The position numbers and the translations under genes were made by a program. Positions 41,761-50,700 of a stretch of DNA of 64,000 nucleotides are shown piece by piece. The notes below the pieces were generated by a model. The model did not search any database. It had not been told where the DNA came from and was given only the letters and a program-made list of their open reading frames with translations. Origin of the DNA: Pseudomonas fluorescens. Lineage in GTDB: Bacteria; Pseudomonadota; Gammaproteobacteria; Pseudomonadales; Pseudomonadaceae. The DNA lies in NCBI RefSeq assembly GCF_004683905.1, contig NZ_CP038438.1, forward strand, positions 992,001 to 1,056,000, given 5' to 3'. Position 1 is the stretch's first letter. Each line of letters opens with the position of its first letter.

Positions 41761-42216
41761 ATGAAAGTCGCCATCCTCTCCGGCTCGGTATACGGCACGG
41801 CCGAAGAAGTCGCCCGTCACGCGCAGAACCTGCTGAAAGACGCCGGTTTTGAAACCTTCTACAACCCGCGCGCCAGCCTGGCGGATATCCAGGCGTTCGC
41901 ACCTGAAGCGTTTCTCGCGGTGACGTCTACCACTGGCATGGGCGAGTTGCCGGATAACCTGCAGCCGTTGTATTCGGCGATTCGCGACCAGTTGCCAGCC
42001 GCGTGGCGCGGTTTGCCGGGCGCGGTGATCGGTTTGGGCGATGCCAGTTACGGCGATACGTTCTGTGGCGGCGGCGAACTGATGCGTGAGTTGTTCGCCG
42101 AACTGAGCGTGCGCGAAGTGCAGGAGATGCTGCGTCTGGACGCCAGCGAAAGCGTGACCCCGGAAACCGACGCCGAGCCATGGCTGGCGCAATTGATCGC
42201 CACGCTCAAGGGCTGA
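41761..42216 (+). CDS. Flavodoxin (MioC-like)
   Basis: A 151-residue FMN protein. The phosphate loop is SGSVYGTAEEVARHA near the N terminus and the FMN stacking loops are TSTTGMGELPDNL and GLGDASYGDTFCGGGE. Length and loops resemble MioC/YqcA-type flavodoxins rather than the long electron-transfer flavodoxins. It diverges from the LOV gene (about 150 bases) and overlaps the end of the LysR gene by 11 bases. Confidence 0.9.
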   Translation: MKVAILSGSVYGTAEEVARHAQNLLKDAGFETFYNPRASLADIQAFAPEAFLAVTSTTGMGELPDNLQPLYSAIRDQLPAAWRGLPGAVIGLGDASYGDTFCGGGELMRELFAELSVREVQEMLRLDASESVTPETDAEPWLAQLIATLKG

Positions 42217-43096
42217 TCGCGCGCTCACGCAGCAGAGCCAGCCAGGCCAGCGCGGCTTTCGACAGATAGGCGCCCCGGCGCCAGATGAAGGCGATGTCCC
42301 AGCGCAAATAATCTGGCGCGCGCAAGGTCAGGCGCACCACGCCCGGACGCTCAAGAGCCCGGGCCACCACGCTGGGCAGCAGCACCACGCCTTGCCCGGC
42401 GGCCACCAGTGCCGCGAGAAAATCCGCCTGCCCGCTGCGCCCGCCTTCTTTCGGGGTAAAGCCCAGTTGCTGGCAGGCCTGCAGTAAACGGTCATTGAGC
42501 ACGAAGCTGCGCTGATACAACAGGAACGGCGTGTCTGCCAATTCCTCAAGGCCAATCTCGCCGCGCCCCGCCAACGGATGATCCACCGGCAATAACGCAT
42601 CGAGTTTCTCATCGCAGAACGGCTGGAAATCGAACTGCGGATCTTTCGGCAGCAGGCTCCCGCCTAACTCCAGTTCGCCGCTGAGCACCGCTTGCTCGAC
42701 ATTGCGGCTGCCGCCTTCAAGTAATTGAATGCTGATGTTCGGATAGCGCCGGCGATACTCGGCGAACAACCCGGCGAACAGCGCATCACTACCCAACAGC
42801 GGCAGACCGAGGCGCAATTCGCCGCGTGCCAGTTGGCTCAGATCATCCAGTTCGCTGAGCAATTCATTGCGCAGGCGCAACATGCCCTCGGCGCGCTGCA
42901 GCACCACGCTGCCCGCAGCGGTCAGGCGCAATTGCGAGCCGAGTCGTTCGAGCAACGGCGTGCCGAGACTCTGCTCTAGTTGCGCGACTTGTTTGCTTAC
43001 CGCCGACTGACTGATGTGCAAGGTTTTCGCTGCCTGGGTGAAGCCGCCTTGGTGCATGACTTCGACAAAACTGCGCAGCTGTTTGAATTCCATCAT
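42206..43096 (-). CDS. LysR-family regulator of the adjacent holin-like genes
   Basis: A 296-residue LysR-type regulator: winged helix at residues 1-60 (FKQLRSFVEVMHQGGFTQAAKTLHISQSAVSKQVAQLE) and an effector domain (about 90-290). It is divergent from a CidA/CidB-like pair, matching CidR in Gram-positives and its Pseudomonas counterpart; CidR-type proteins respond to acetate/pyruvate overflow. Start is ATG at 43096 (or the next codon). A 15-base palindrome lies just upstream. Confidence 0.88.
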   Translation of the reverse strand: MMEFKQLRSFVEVMHQGGFTQAAKTLHISQSAVSKQVAQLEQSLGTPLLERLGSQLRLTAAGSVVLQRAEGMLRLRNELLSELDDLSQLARGELRLGLPLLGSDALFAGLFAEYRRRYPNISIQLLEGGSRNVEQAVLSGELELGGSLLPKDPQFDFQPFCDEKLDALLPVDHPLAGRGEIGLEELADTPFLLYQRSFVLNDRLLQACQQLGFTPKEGGRSGQADFLAALVAAGQGVVLLPSVVARALERPGVVRLTLRAPDYLRWDIAFIWRRGAYLSKAALAWLALLRERAISP

Positions 43097-43099
43097 CCG

Positions 43100-43114
43100 A
43101 TTCCATTGTGGAAT
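43100..43114. promoter_or_regulatory. LysR-type palindrome between the regulator and the CidA-like gene
   Basis: ATTCCA-TTG-TGGAAT is a perfect palindrome containing a T-N11-A motif (T43101 to A43113). It starts 4 bases upstream of the LysR gene start and 74 bases before the CidA-like start, a usual place for a LysR recognition site and autoregulation. Confidence 0.6.
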
Positions 43115-43187
43115 AGGGCTGAGTCTAACAATTCGCTTCTGGGATGACAGGCCGCTTCGTAAAATAAGCGCCTGTAAGGAGCCCATC

Positions 43188-43574
43188 ATGAAGACCGCAT
43201 CCCTCAAATACCTGTCCCGTCTATTCGCAGAACTGGCCGTGTTGCTCGGTCTCTACCTGCTCGGCTGCCAGATCGCCGCGTGGTTGGCCTGGCCGATTCC
43301 CGGCGGCGTGATCGGCATGGCCCTGTTGCTGCTGGCGTTCGCGTTTGGTTGGGTCAAACCGGCGGCGTTGCAACTGGGGGCCGGATTGCTGATGGCCGAG
43401 ATGCTGCTGTTCTTTATTCCGGCACTGATGAGTCTGCTCGACTACGGCGCACTGTTGCGTGATGACGGCTGGCGGATTCTGCTGGTGATCGGCGCCAGCA
43501 CCCTGATGGTGATGCTGGTGACCGCCTTCACCGTGGAGCTGGCCGTGCGCCTGAGGCGGTCCCATGAAGCTTGA
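43188..43574 (+). CDS. CidA/LrgA-family holin-like protein
   Basis: Small membrane protein (128 residues) with four hydrophobic helices (about 12-30, 33-52, 62-83, 95-116) and the CidA/LrgA signature PIPGGVIGMALLLLAFAFGWVKP. Family members modulate murein hydrolase activity and cell lysis, and in some bacteria pyruvate uptake. AAGGAG precedes ATG 43188. It overlaps the CidB-like gene by 11 bases. Confidence 0.9.
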   Translation: MKTASLKYLSRLFAELAVLLGLYLLGCQIAAWLAWPIPGGVIGMALLLLAFAFGWVKPAALQLGAGLLMAEMLLFFIPALMSLLDYGALLRDDGWRILLVIGASTLMVMLVTAFTVELAVRLRRSHEA

Positions 43575-44250
43575 ATGGATGCCGATGTTCTGGCTCGCCT
43601 TTACGCTGTTGGCGTACCTGTTCAGTCGCTGGATTTACCGGCGCACCGGGCGTTATTTGCTGTCGCCGTTGATCCTGGTGCCGGCGCTGTTGCTTGCGCT
43701 CGCCGTGCCGCTGCACACCGCGTATGCCGAATATTCGAGCAACACCCATTGGTTGATGCTGGTGCTCGGGCCGGTGACGGTCGCCTTCGCCGTGCCGATC
43801 TGGCAGCAGCGGCGTCTGCTGGTGCGGCACTGGTCAGCGCTGTTGCTGGGCATGCTTGCCGGCAGCGCGGCGTCGATCGCTACGTCGTTCGGCCTGGCCA
43901 GAGCGCTGGCGCTGGATAGCTCGGTGACGATGTCGCTGGTGCCGCGTTCGATCACCACGCCATTCGCCATGCCGCTGGCGCAGGATCTCGGTGGCGTGCC
44001 GGAACTGACTGCCGTGTTCGTGATGTTTACCGGCGTGTTCGGCGCGATGCTCGGCGGCGTATTGCTCAAGTGGCTGCCGTTGCGCAGTGCGTTGGCGCGC
44101 GGCGCGTTGTTCGGGGTTGGCGCGCACGGCGCAGGCGTCAGTCGGGCGCATGAAGTGGGCGGTGAGGAAGGCTCGGTGGCGGGGCTGGTGATGGTGCTGA
44201 CCGGGCTGCTCAATCTGTTCGCCGCGCCTTTGTTGGCGTCGTTGCTTTGA
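43564..44250 (+). CDS. CidB/LrgB-family membrane protein
   Basis: A 228-residue membrane protein with about seven hydrophobic helices and the family motifs LVPRSITTPFAMPLAQDLGG and the C-terminal GAHGAGVSRAHEVGGEEGSVAGL. It is the constant partner of the CidA/LrgA protein. The divergent LysR regulator probably controls the pair. Confidence 0.92.
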   Translation: MKLEWMPMFWLAFTLLAYLFSRWIYRRTGRYLLSPLILVPALLLALAVPLHTAYAEYSSNTHWLMLVLGPVTVAFAVPIWQQRRLLVRHWSALLLGMLAGSAASIATSFGLARALALDSSVTMSLVPRSITTPFAMPLAQDLGGVPELTAVFVMFTGVFGAMLGGVLLKWLPLRSALARGALFGVGAHGAGVSRAHEVGGEEGSVAGLVMVLTGLLNLFAAPLLASLL

Positions 44251-44381
44251 CATGGATCCAAGGAGTTTGCCTGGCTGACCCGCTCAGTCATCAAGCTGGC
44301 TGGCAATGCAACTACGCGATCCTCTGCGCCTGACTAGACTGCTCGTACGTGCAGAACAATAAGAACGCAGAGGTGCATACA

Positions 44382-45164
44382 GTGAGCGTAGCCCCCGTCC
44401 AATTGTCCCTTGATGTCAAAGACCAGGTCAGTGCCGCGGAATGGCAGACCCGGGTCGATCTCGCCGCCTGTTATCGGCTGGTTGCGCTACATGGCTGGGA
44501 TGACCTGATCTTCACCCACATCTCGGCCAAGGTCCCGGGCACCGAAGACTTCCTGATCAACCCGTTCGGGTTGATGTTCCATGAGATCACCGCGTCGAGC
44601 CTGGTCAAAGTCGATCAGGCCGGCCACAAGCTCATGGACAGTCCCTACGAAATCAATCCCGCCGGTTACACCATCCACAGCGCCGTGCACGAGGTAAGGC
44701 ACGATGTGGTTTGTGTGCTGCATACCCACACCGCGTCCGGTGTAGCCGTTTCAGCGCAAAGACAGGGTGTGTTGCCGATCAGCCAGCAATCGCTGTTCGT
44801 GCTGTCGAGCCTGGCCTATCACGCCTACGAAGGTGTGGCGCTGAATCACGAAGAGAAGGCGCGCTTGCAGGCCGACCTGGGCGAGAACAATTTCCTGATG
44901 CTGCACAACCACGGTCTGCTGACCTGTGGCGGCACCATCGCCGACACCTTTCTGATGATGTTCACCTTCCAGCGCGCCTGCGATATTCAGGTCATGGCGC
45001 AAACCGGCGCTGCTGAACTGATCGCCATCGAACCGCAGATCCTGGCGGGCGCCAAAGCGATGATCGCCGGCGTCACCAAAAGTGCTCAAGGCATGGGCGG
45101 CGCGCTAGCCTGGCCGGCGTTGCTGCGCAAACTCGATAAACAAGACCCCGGATATAAACTCTGA
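44382..45164 (+). CDS. Class II aldolase/adducin-family protein
   Basis: A 260-residue protein of the class II aldolase/adducin superfamily. Zinc-type histidines are visible in VLHTHTASGVAV and the third in MLHNHGLLTCGG; HISAKVPG and NPFGLMFHEITASSL are family signatures. Substrate unknown. GTG at 44382 with GAGGTG upstream fits homologues (M-SVAPVQLSLD); an upstream GTG at 44349 is less likely. Its stop shares one base with the next gene (TGATG). Confidence 0.85.
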   Translation: MSVAPVQLSLDVKDQVSAAEWQTRVDLAACYRLVALHGWDDLIFTHISAKVPGTEDFLINPFGLMFHEITASSLVKVDQAGHKLMDSPYEINPAGYTIHSAVHEVRHDVVCVLHTHTASGVAVSAQRQGVLPISQQSLFVLSSLAYHAYEGVALNHEEKARLQADLGENNFLMLHNHGLLTCGGTIADTFLMMFTFQRACDIQVMAQTGAAELIAIEPQILAGAKAMIAGVTKSAQGMGGALAWPALLRKLDKQDPGYKL

Positions 45165-46066
45165 TGCCTCTTGCCGAGATCCCTCTGTGTGTCTGGCGCA
45201 AACGCAGCCGGACGTTTGTCTTTCGCGGCCAGTCGATCCGTTACTGGACGGCGGGGCAGGGTGAGCCGCTGCTGCTGATCCACGGTTTCCCGACGGCCAG
45301 TTGGGACTGGCACTACCTGTGGCAGCCTCTGGCCCAGCGCTACCGGGTGATCGCCTGTGACATGCTCGGTTTCGGTGACTCGGCCAAACCGTTGAACCAC
45401 CGCTACAGCCTGCTGGAACAGGCCGACTTGCAACAGGCGCTGCTGGCGCATCTTCAGGTCGAGCAAGCGGTGCATGTGCTGGCCCACGATTACGGCGACA
45501 GCGTTGCCCAGGAATTGCTCGCCCGGCATTACGAAAACCGGATCGAGGTCGCCAGTTGCGTCTTTCTCAATGGCGGGCTGTTCCCCGAAACCCATCGTCC
45601 TGTGCTGATGCAAAAGCTGCTGCTCAGCCCGCTGGGCTGGATGATCGGACGGGCGTTCAGCCGTGATGCACTGGTAAAAAGTTTCCGCCAGATCTTCGGT
45701 CCGCAGACCGGCCCCAGCGAAAGTGAGCTGGATGATTTCTGGAGCCTGATCGAGACCCATCGTGGCCCACGCATCCTGCACAAACTGATCGGCTACATCC
45801 CCGAGCGCCGCGTGCAGCGTGACCGCTGGGTGGCGGCCATGCAGCGTGATGAAATCCCGCTACGGGTGATTGATGGCGAAGTTGACCCGGTTTCCGGTGC
45901 GCACATGGTCGAACGTTACCGCGAACTGATTGCCGACGCCGATACGGTGCTACTGTCAGGTATCGGCCACTATCCGCAGATCGAAGCGCCGGTGCAGGTG
46001 CTCAAGCATTACCTGGCGTTTCGTGAGCGCCTGGAGTTGCCGCCGCGCAAGGTCGCGTGCTCCTGA
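45164..46066 (+). CDS. Alpha/beta hydrolase with Asp nucleophile (MEST/haloalkane dehalogenase-like)
   Basis: A 300-residue alpha/beta hydrolase. The oxyanion HGFPTASWDW and the nucleophile elbow VLAHDYGDSVAQELL show Asp, not Ser, at the elbow, as in haloalkane dehalogenases, epoxide hydrolases and the animal protein MEST, which it resembles closely in this stretch. The catalytic His lies in SGIGHYPQIEAP. Coupled to the class II aldolase gene; an SDR of the fatty-acid oxidation type follows after a REP. The substrate is unknown. Confidence 0.85.
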   Translation: MPLAEIPLCVWRKRSRTFVFRGQSIRYWTAGQGEPLLLIHGFPTASWDWHYLWQPLAQRYRVIACDMLGFGDSAKPLNHRYSLLEQADLQQALLAHLQVEQAVHVLAHDYGDSVAQELLARHYENRIEVASCVFLNGGLFPETHRPVLMQKLLLSPLGWMIGRAFSRDALVKSFRQIFGPQTGPSESELDDFWSLIETHRGPRILHKLIGYIPERRVQRDRWVAAMQRDEIPLRVIDGEVDPVSGAHMVERYRELIADADTVLLSGIGHYPQIEAPVQVLKHYLAFRERLELPPRKVACS

Positions 46067-46068
46067 AA

Positions 46069-46145
46069 GATCAAAAGATCGCAGCCTGCGGCAGCTCCTA
46101 CACCGATCTTCTGTAGGAGCTGCCGCAGGCTGCGATCTTTTGATC
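46069..46145. repeat. REP inverted pair, GCAGCCTGCGGCAGCTCC type
   Basis: Perfect 34-base arms (46069-46102 and 46112-46145) around a 9-base loop directly after the hydrolase stop. Same element as 1609-1690. Confidence 0.92.
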
Positions 46146-46267
46146 TTTTGACGCCCTCATCATCCCTCACCCTTATCGCGCACCATTCAGCCTCAGCCGT
46201 ATTCGTTGTGACCCAAAGCCCTGTGCCTGACACTCGGACTCAATACTGGCCTGCTGGAGTTCCTGCG

Positions 46268-47179
46268 ATGAATGAATCCGTACGTTTCGAAGATAAAGTC
46301 GTGATCGTCACCGGTGCCGGTGGTGGCTTGGGTCGGGCGCACGCGTTGCTGTTCGCCCGGCACGGTGCCAAAGTGCTGGTCAACGACCTCGGCGGCTCGA
46401 CTCAGGGCGAAGGGGCCAACGCCTCCGCCGCCGATCGTGTGGTGGCGGAGATTCGCGAAGCCGGCGGCATCGCCGAGGCCAACCATGACTCGGTCACCGA
46501 CGGCGACAAACTGGTACAGAACGCTCTCGATGCGTTTGGCCGCGTCGACGTGGTGGTGAACAACGCCGGGATTCTGCGCGACAAGACCTTTCACAAGATG
46601 GACGACGCCGACTGGGATCTGGTTTACCGCGTCCACGTCGAAGGCGCCTACAAAGTGACCCGCGCCGCGTGGCCGCACTTGCGCGAGCAAAACTACGGAA
46701 GGGTGATCTTCACCGCCTCGACCTCGGGCATCTACGGCAACTTCGGCCAGTCCAACTACGGCATGGCCAAACTCGGCCTCTACGGCCTGACCCGTACCCT
46801 GGCCATCGAAGGTCGCAAGAACAATATTCTCGTCAATGCCATCGCGCCTACCGGCGGCACGCGTATGACCGAAGGCCTGATCCCGCCGCAAGTGTTCGAA
46901 CAGCTCAAACCGGAACTGGTCAGCCCGCTGGTGGTGTACCTGGCCAGTGAACAGTGCCAGGAAACGTCCGGCCTGTTTGAAGTCGGTGGCGGCTGGATGG
47001 GCAAGGTGCGCTGGGAACGCAGCCTCGGTGCTGGCTTCGATCCCCGCAGCGGCTTCTCCCCGGAAGATGTCGCGGCGCACTGGCAGCAGATCTGCGACTT
47101 CGAAGGCGCGGCGCATCCGAAGGACAACATTGAAGCGCTGAAGGAAATGATGGCGAATTTGCAGAAGTATTCGCTTTAA
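46268..47179 (+). CDS. Short-chain dehydrogenase, (3R)-hydroxyacyl-CoA dehydrogenase type
   Basis: A 303-residue SDR like the N-terminal domain of peroxisomal multifunctional enzyme 2 (HSD17B4). NAD site VTGAGGGLGRAHALLFA and VNDLGGSTQGEG, NNAG motif (VVNNAGILRDKTFHKM), and catalytic Ser, Tyr and Lys in STSGIYGNFGQSNYGMAKLG. The long C-terminal extension (after about 225) is typical of this subfamily. ATG at 46268 gives MNESVRFEDKVVIVTG. Probable role in beta-oxidation of 3-hydroxyacyl-CoA or a similar acid. Confidence 0.88.
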   Translation: MNESVRFEDKVVIVTGAGGGLGRAHALLFARHGAKVLVNDLGGSTQGEGANASAADRVVAEIREAGGIAEANHDSVTDGDKLVQNALDAFGRVDVVVNNAGILRDKTFHKMDDADWDLVYRVHVEGAYKVTRAAWPHLREQNYGRVIFTASTSGIYGNFGQSNYGMAKLGLYGLTRTLAIEGRKNNILVNAIAPTGGTRMTEGLIPPQVFEQLKPELVSPLVVYLASEQCQETSGLFEVGGGWMGKVRWERSLGAGFDPRSGFSPEDVAAHWQQICDFEGAAHPKDNIEALKEMMANLQKYSL

Positions 47180-47236
47180 CGTTTGCCACGCCCCGCAAAT
47201 ACCGATCCCGCCGGTAAAGCCTTCGCCCATAAAAAA

Positions 47237-47258
47237 GGCCGCTGCAAACGCAGCGGCC
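47237..47258. terminator. GC-rich hairpin after the SDR gene
   Basis: GGCCGCTGC-AAAC-GCAGCGGCC is a perfect 9-base stem preceded by six A residues. On the plus strand no T run follows, so it is only a weak terminator candidate. Confidence 0.4.
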
Positions 47259-47778
47259 AAGGTAAGACGTTGGATCAAGGAGCTACAAATCAACGTCAGT
47301 GAACACCGGGGCGATCAATCGAAGCATCGACTCATCTGAAATCGGTCAGCGCTGGCGCGAGTTGCTCAGCAGCCAAGGCTTGGTGCTTTGCGGCGTCTGC
47401 CTGAAAGCCCGCTCAGAATAAGCACTTGAACCCGAAGGAAAAATAGCGATTCCGGACATGCACTGTTACGGGGCGTGCAACAGTCTTGATCGCGCCACAG
47501 GACTGTGCACGGACTGCGCAAAGTGCTCGCGTCCGGAAATAACGCTTCGCTGTCTATTATGGATGGCTGAGTTAGTGACTTTGTATAAAGTTTTGTGCGG
47601 ATTATTTGTCTGTGAATTTGTCATTTTTCACAGGTGGTTTTTTTGTTTCGGTTAATACCTTGTAATCTATATTTGTTGAAATGAACTGGCGCTTCTTGTT
47701 TGTTAAAAATAAAACTATCTTTCGCTATCGCAGTGATGCGGGGTTGCGTTCACTGAACTTGAAAGATAGGACTTGAAT
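47259..47778. other. AT-rich gene-free leader before the toxin-like gene
   Basis: No convincing gene lies here. The segment from about 47560 to 47760 is much richer in A and T than the rest of the window. A 65-codon frame (47458-47655) has no family features. AT-rich DNA before a large accessory gene is typical of horizontally acquired, possibly silenced, loci. Confidence 0.55.
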
Positions 47779-50700
47779 ATGGATAAGTTATACAAAAGTT
47801 TGATGCGAGGTTCTGAAGGTGCAGAAGTAACCTGGAGGGCTGAGTGGGTAAAGGCCGCTGCCGCGCAGAATGATTTGTTCGCTATTGTTGAGGCGATCCC
47901 GACAGTTCGGCAAATTGCTCGGCAGGCATTGCAGCAAGAATTGCAGCAGCGGCAGAAGAATATCGATATTGATAATGTTTATATCAATATCACCGATCAG
48001 TCCAATGAGATTGAACGTCGTCCTTCGGGGAAACTGTCTGAGGTATTGCTTCATTGTCTTGATAATAATGTGCTGCCGAGCTATCTGGCTGGCGGCGGGG
48101 ACGGTGTCTTTCACCTGCCCGATACCGTTGGCGAACAGATGAGAGTCAAAGGCTTCAGTATTATCGAGGCTGAGGAGGCTATTACTTATACGCTGCGAAA
48201 TCTGGAAAGCAGCCTGCGTTCGGAGATGACCAAGTATTGGGCGGCTCCCGTAAAAGTCGCAACAACTGAAAAGACCGGGCTGACAAATAAACAGGCCTTG
48301 CAGCAGGCTTATAACGTTGTGCTGACAGCGGAGCTTTCTTTAAAAGCCATGGCGGGATTTCTGGATCACGGCATGGCGACGCGCTATTGCTATTTGTTGA
48401 ACCTGGAAAACGGCGCCGGCGCTTATAACGTTGTGGTGAGTCCTGAATCCGACTCTCGCACTTCGCTTGTTCCGGGGTTTGTCCTCGATAATTCGATGCG
48501 GGCGGATCCGCAAATGAAACTGCTCAATGAGCCCACCGGTTATGTCATTCACACGCCAGGCAACGGCTTTGAATACTTCGCCAGGAATCTCGACGTGCAT
48601 GCAACGCTGCTGGCGCGTGTATCGGCGTCCGGTAGCAAAATCGCTTTCCCTAAAGCCACGCAAAGTGTGTCTGCTCATTGTGTCGACGCTTACTTGAAGG
48701 GACAACTTGAGACACTTGCAAGTCTGATGCGCGATCGCAAGGGCCAGACTCGAGCGTTCAGCCGGGTATTGCAGGACAATCAGATGTTGTCGGTGATGCG
48801 TGCTGACATCGGTCGTCGATTCGATCAAGTGCAGGCAGAACTCAAGCGGACCGAATGGCCACTCTGGCTGAAGAACGGTGGTAACACTCTTCAGCAGCGT
48901 TACGTCGAGCTTGAGCACTCGATGGAGAAATATCACTCTGACTACCGGGTGGTTTTCGACAGGTGTTTCTCGTTTAAAGATTATGTCTTGCGTTGTTTTT
49001 CCGAGTGGGCGATGAGCGCGTTGGGTGAGCAACTGGAAGCCGAGACGATAAAGGTGCGCAGCGTCCACAAGATGCAACTGGGGGGCCGCACCCTAGAGCA
49101 GGTCGATAACCGGACCCTGACGGAATTCATCATCTTCGGTCTGCATGACGAGGGGTATAAAGCCGAAATCAGCCTCACCGGGATGCCGCCCGGCAGCAAG
49201 CTGTCCGCTGCTGCACTTGAGCAATGGTTGAACAACATCAACGTGCGCTCGCAGTTTGTATCCAGTCTTTCGGCTGATCCATCGCCGGAGTTTGCACAGG
49301 CGTATCGCGACCACTTGCACAGCAACATCGAGTTCGCGCTTTTCGTTGCGCGCCATTCGGGCATTTTCAGTGAAACCGAAGCGAAGGTAATCGAAAGGGC
49401 GCTGGCAGGTGACTCGTCGGTGTCTATCCGCGGATTGAAACTGAGCCTGCAGATTCCGGGGCCCGCCTTGAAAGGTGTGATGGTTTTTCAGGCACCGGAG
49501 ACTCGGAACTATCTTGTTTATCTGATAACACCTGCAGGCAAGTCTGTTTTCATGACGTTTGCGGATGCATTCGCTCTGAACAAATGGTTTGAATCGGCCA
49601 TGACCGCTGATCGTCAATACGCGGCGTCATTGATTCATCCGGACTATTTGCACGATGCCGGATCCTTGCGCGGTGCCAGCCGTCACTCCACCCATTATCT
49701 ATATAAGCTGGATACCCAATACTCGGACCTTTTCCCCAATGGCACAGCGCCGTTGCTCAATGACGTCAAAGTCGCTTATCAGTCTGAACTGGCGTTACAC
49801 AAGACCATTGCGCCTGCGCCTTACCGCTACCTCGGGATTGAGCCGCGCAAACGTTACGCTCGATTGAATACCGAGCTGAAAGCGCTCTCCACCGTAGAGG
49901 CAAGGGACAATGCGTTCCCTTCTTTCGAACGCTTTACCCATGATGCGGTAAAGCAGAACCTTGAAAGCCTGTTGCGTTCGCGAGGACGAAATATCGAGAT
50001 CAATCCCGATCAGATTATTGTCCAGACTGACGATTTTCAGAAAAGCGTAACGGATCTGCTCATCGAAGGGCTGTCGTTTGAAGCTGCCAATCCGGCATAT
50101 CCGAGCAAGTATGACCCGAGGTATTTTTTGACGGACGGCCATCCGGCGATCGATCAACTGGATATTCGCGATCTGTCCTCGTTATCGAAAACATTCCGTC
50201 CTGGCGACAGGTATACGGAAATGCTCAATACCGACTATCTGGACGGGAAGCATCCTGGCTATGCATTCAAGCGCGCCGTTCACGCAAAAAAAATTCGCTG
50301 TCAGATGCATTACGATCTGCTCTCCAACTACATCGATGGCAGGTTTGGGTCTGACATTTTTTTAGCGCTACAACGGGTTGTCGGGAATTTGAAAGAGGAT
50401 GTCTATCACTACCCGATCAATGATTCGTCCGCAGAAGGTGATGAAGGTCTTTACGAATTCAATATCGGGAAAACAGGCTTGACCAAGTCGAGGGATCGTA
50501 CGGTTGCGGGTGTCTACATCCTGCGGATGAACATTCTCGGCCAGTTCCACGACTGGTTATATACGCCCGATGCGCCGGATGGCGTTGCCTATCGACCCAT
50601 CAACGATTTCATTCCATCCATTCGTTTCCAATACGGACCGATGCGCGATTACTACTTTGACCGGGTTGCAATCGTCGATCAAAAAGTAATCAATGATTAT

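Noticed and set aside
47458..47655. 65-codon Cys-rich frame before the toxin-like gene
   Set aside because: No ribosome binding site, no similarity recognised, and composition follows the AT-rich leader.
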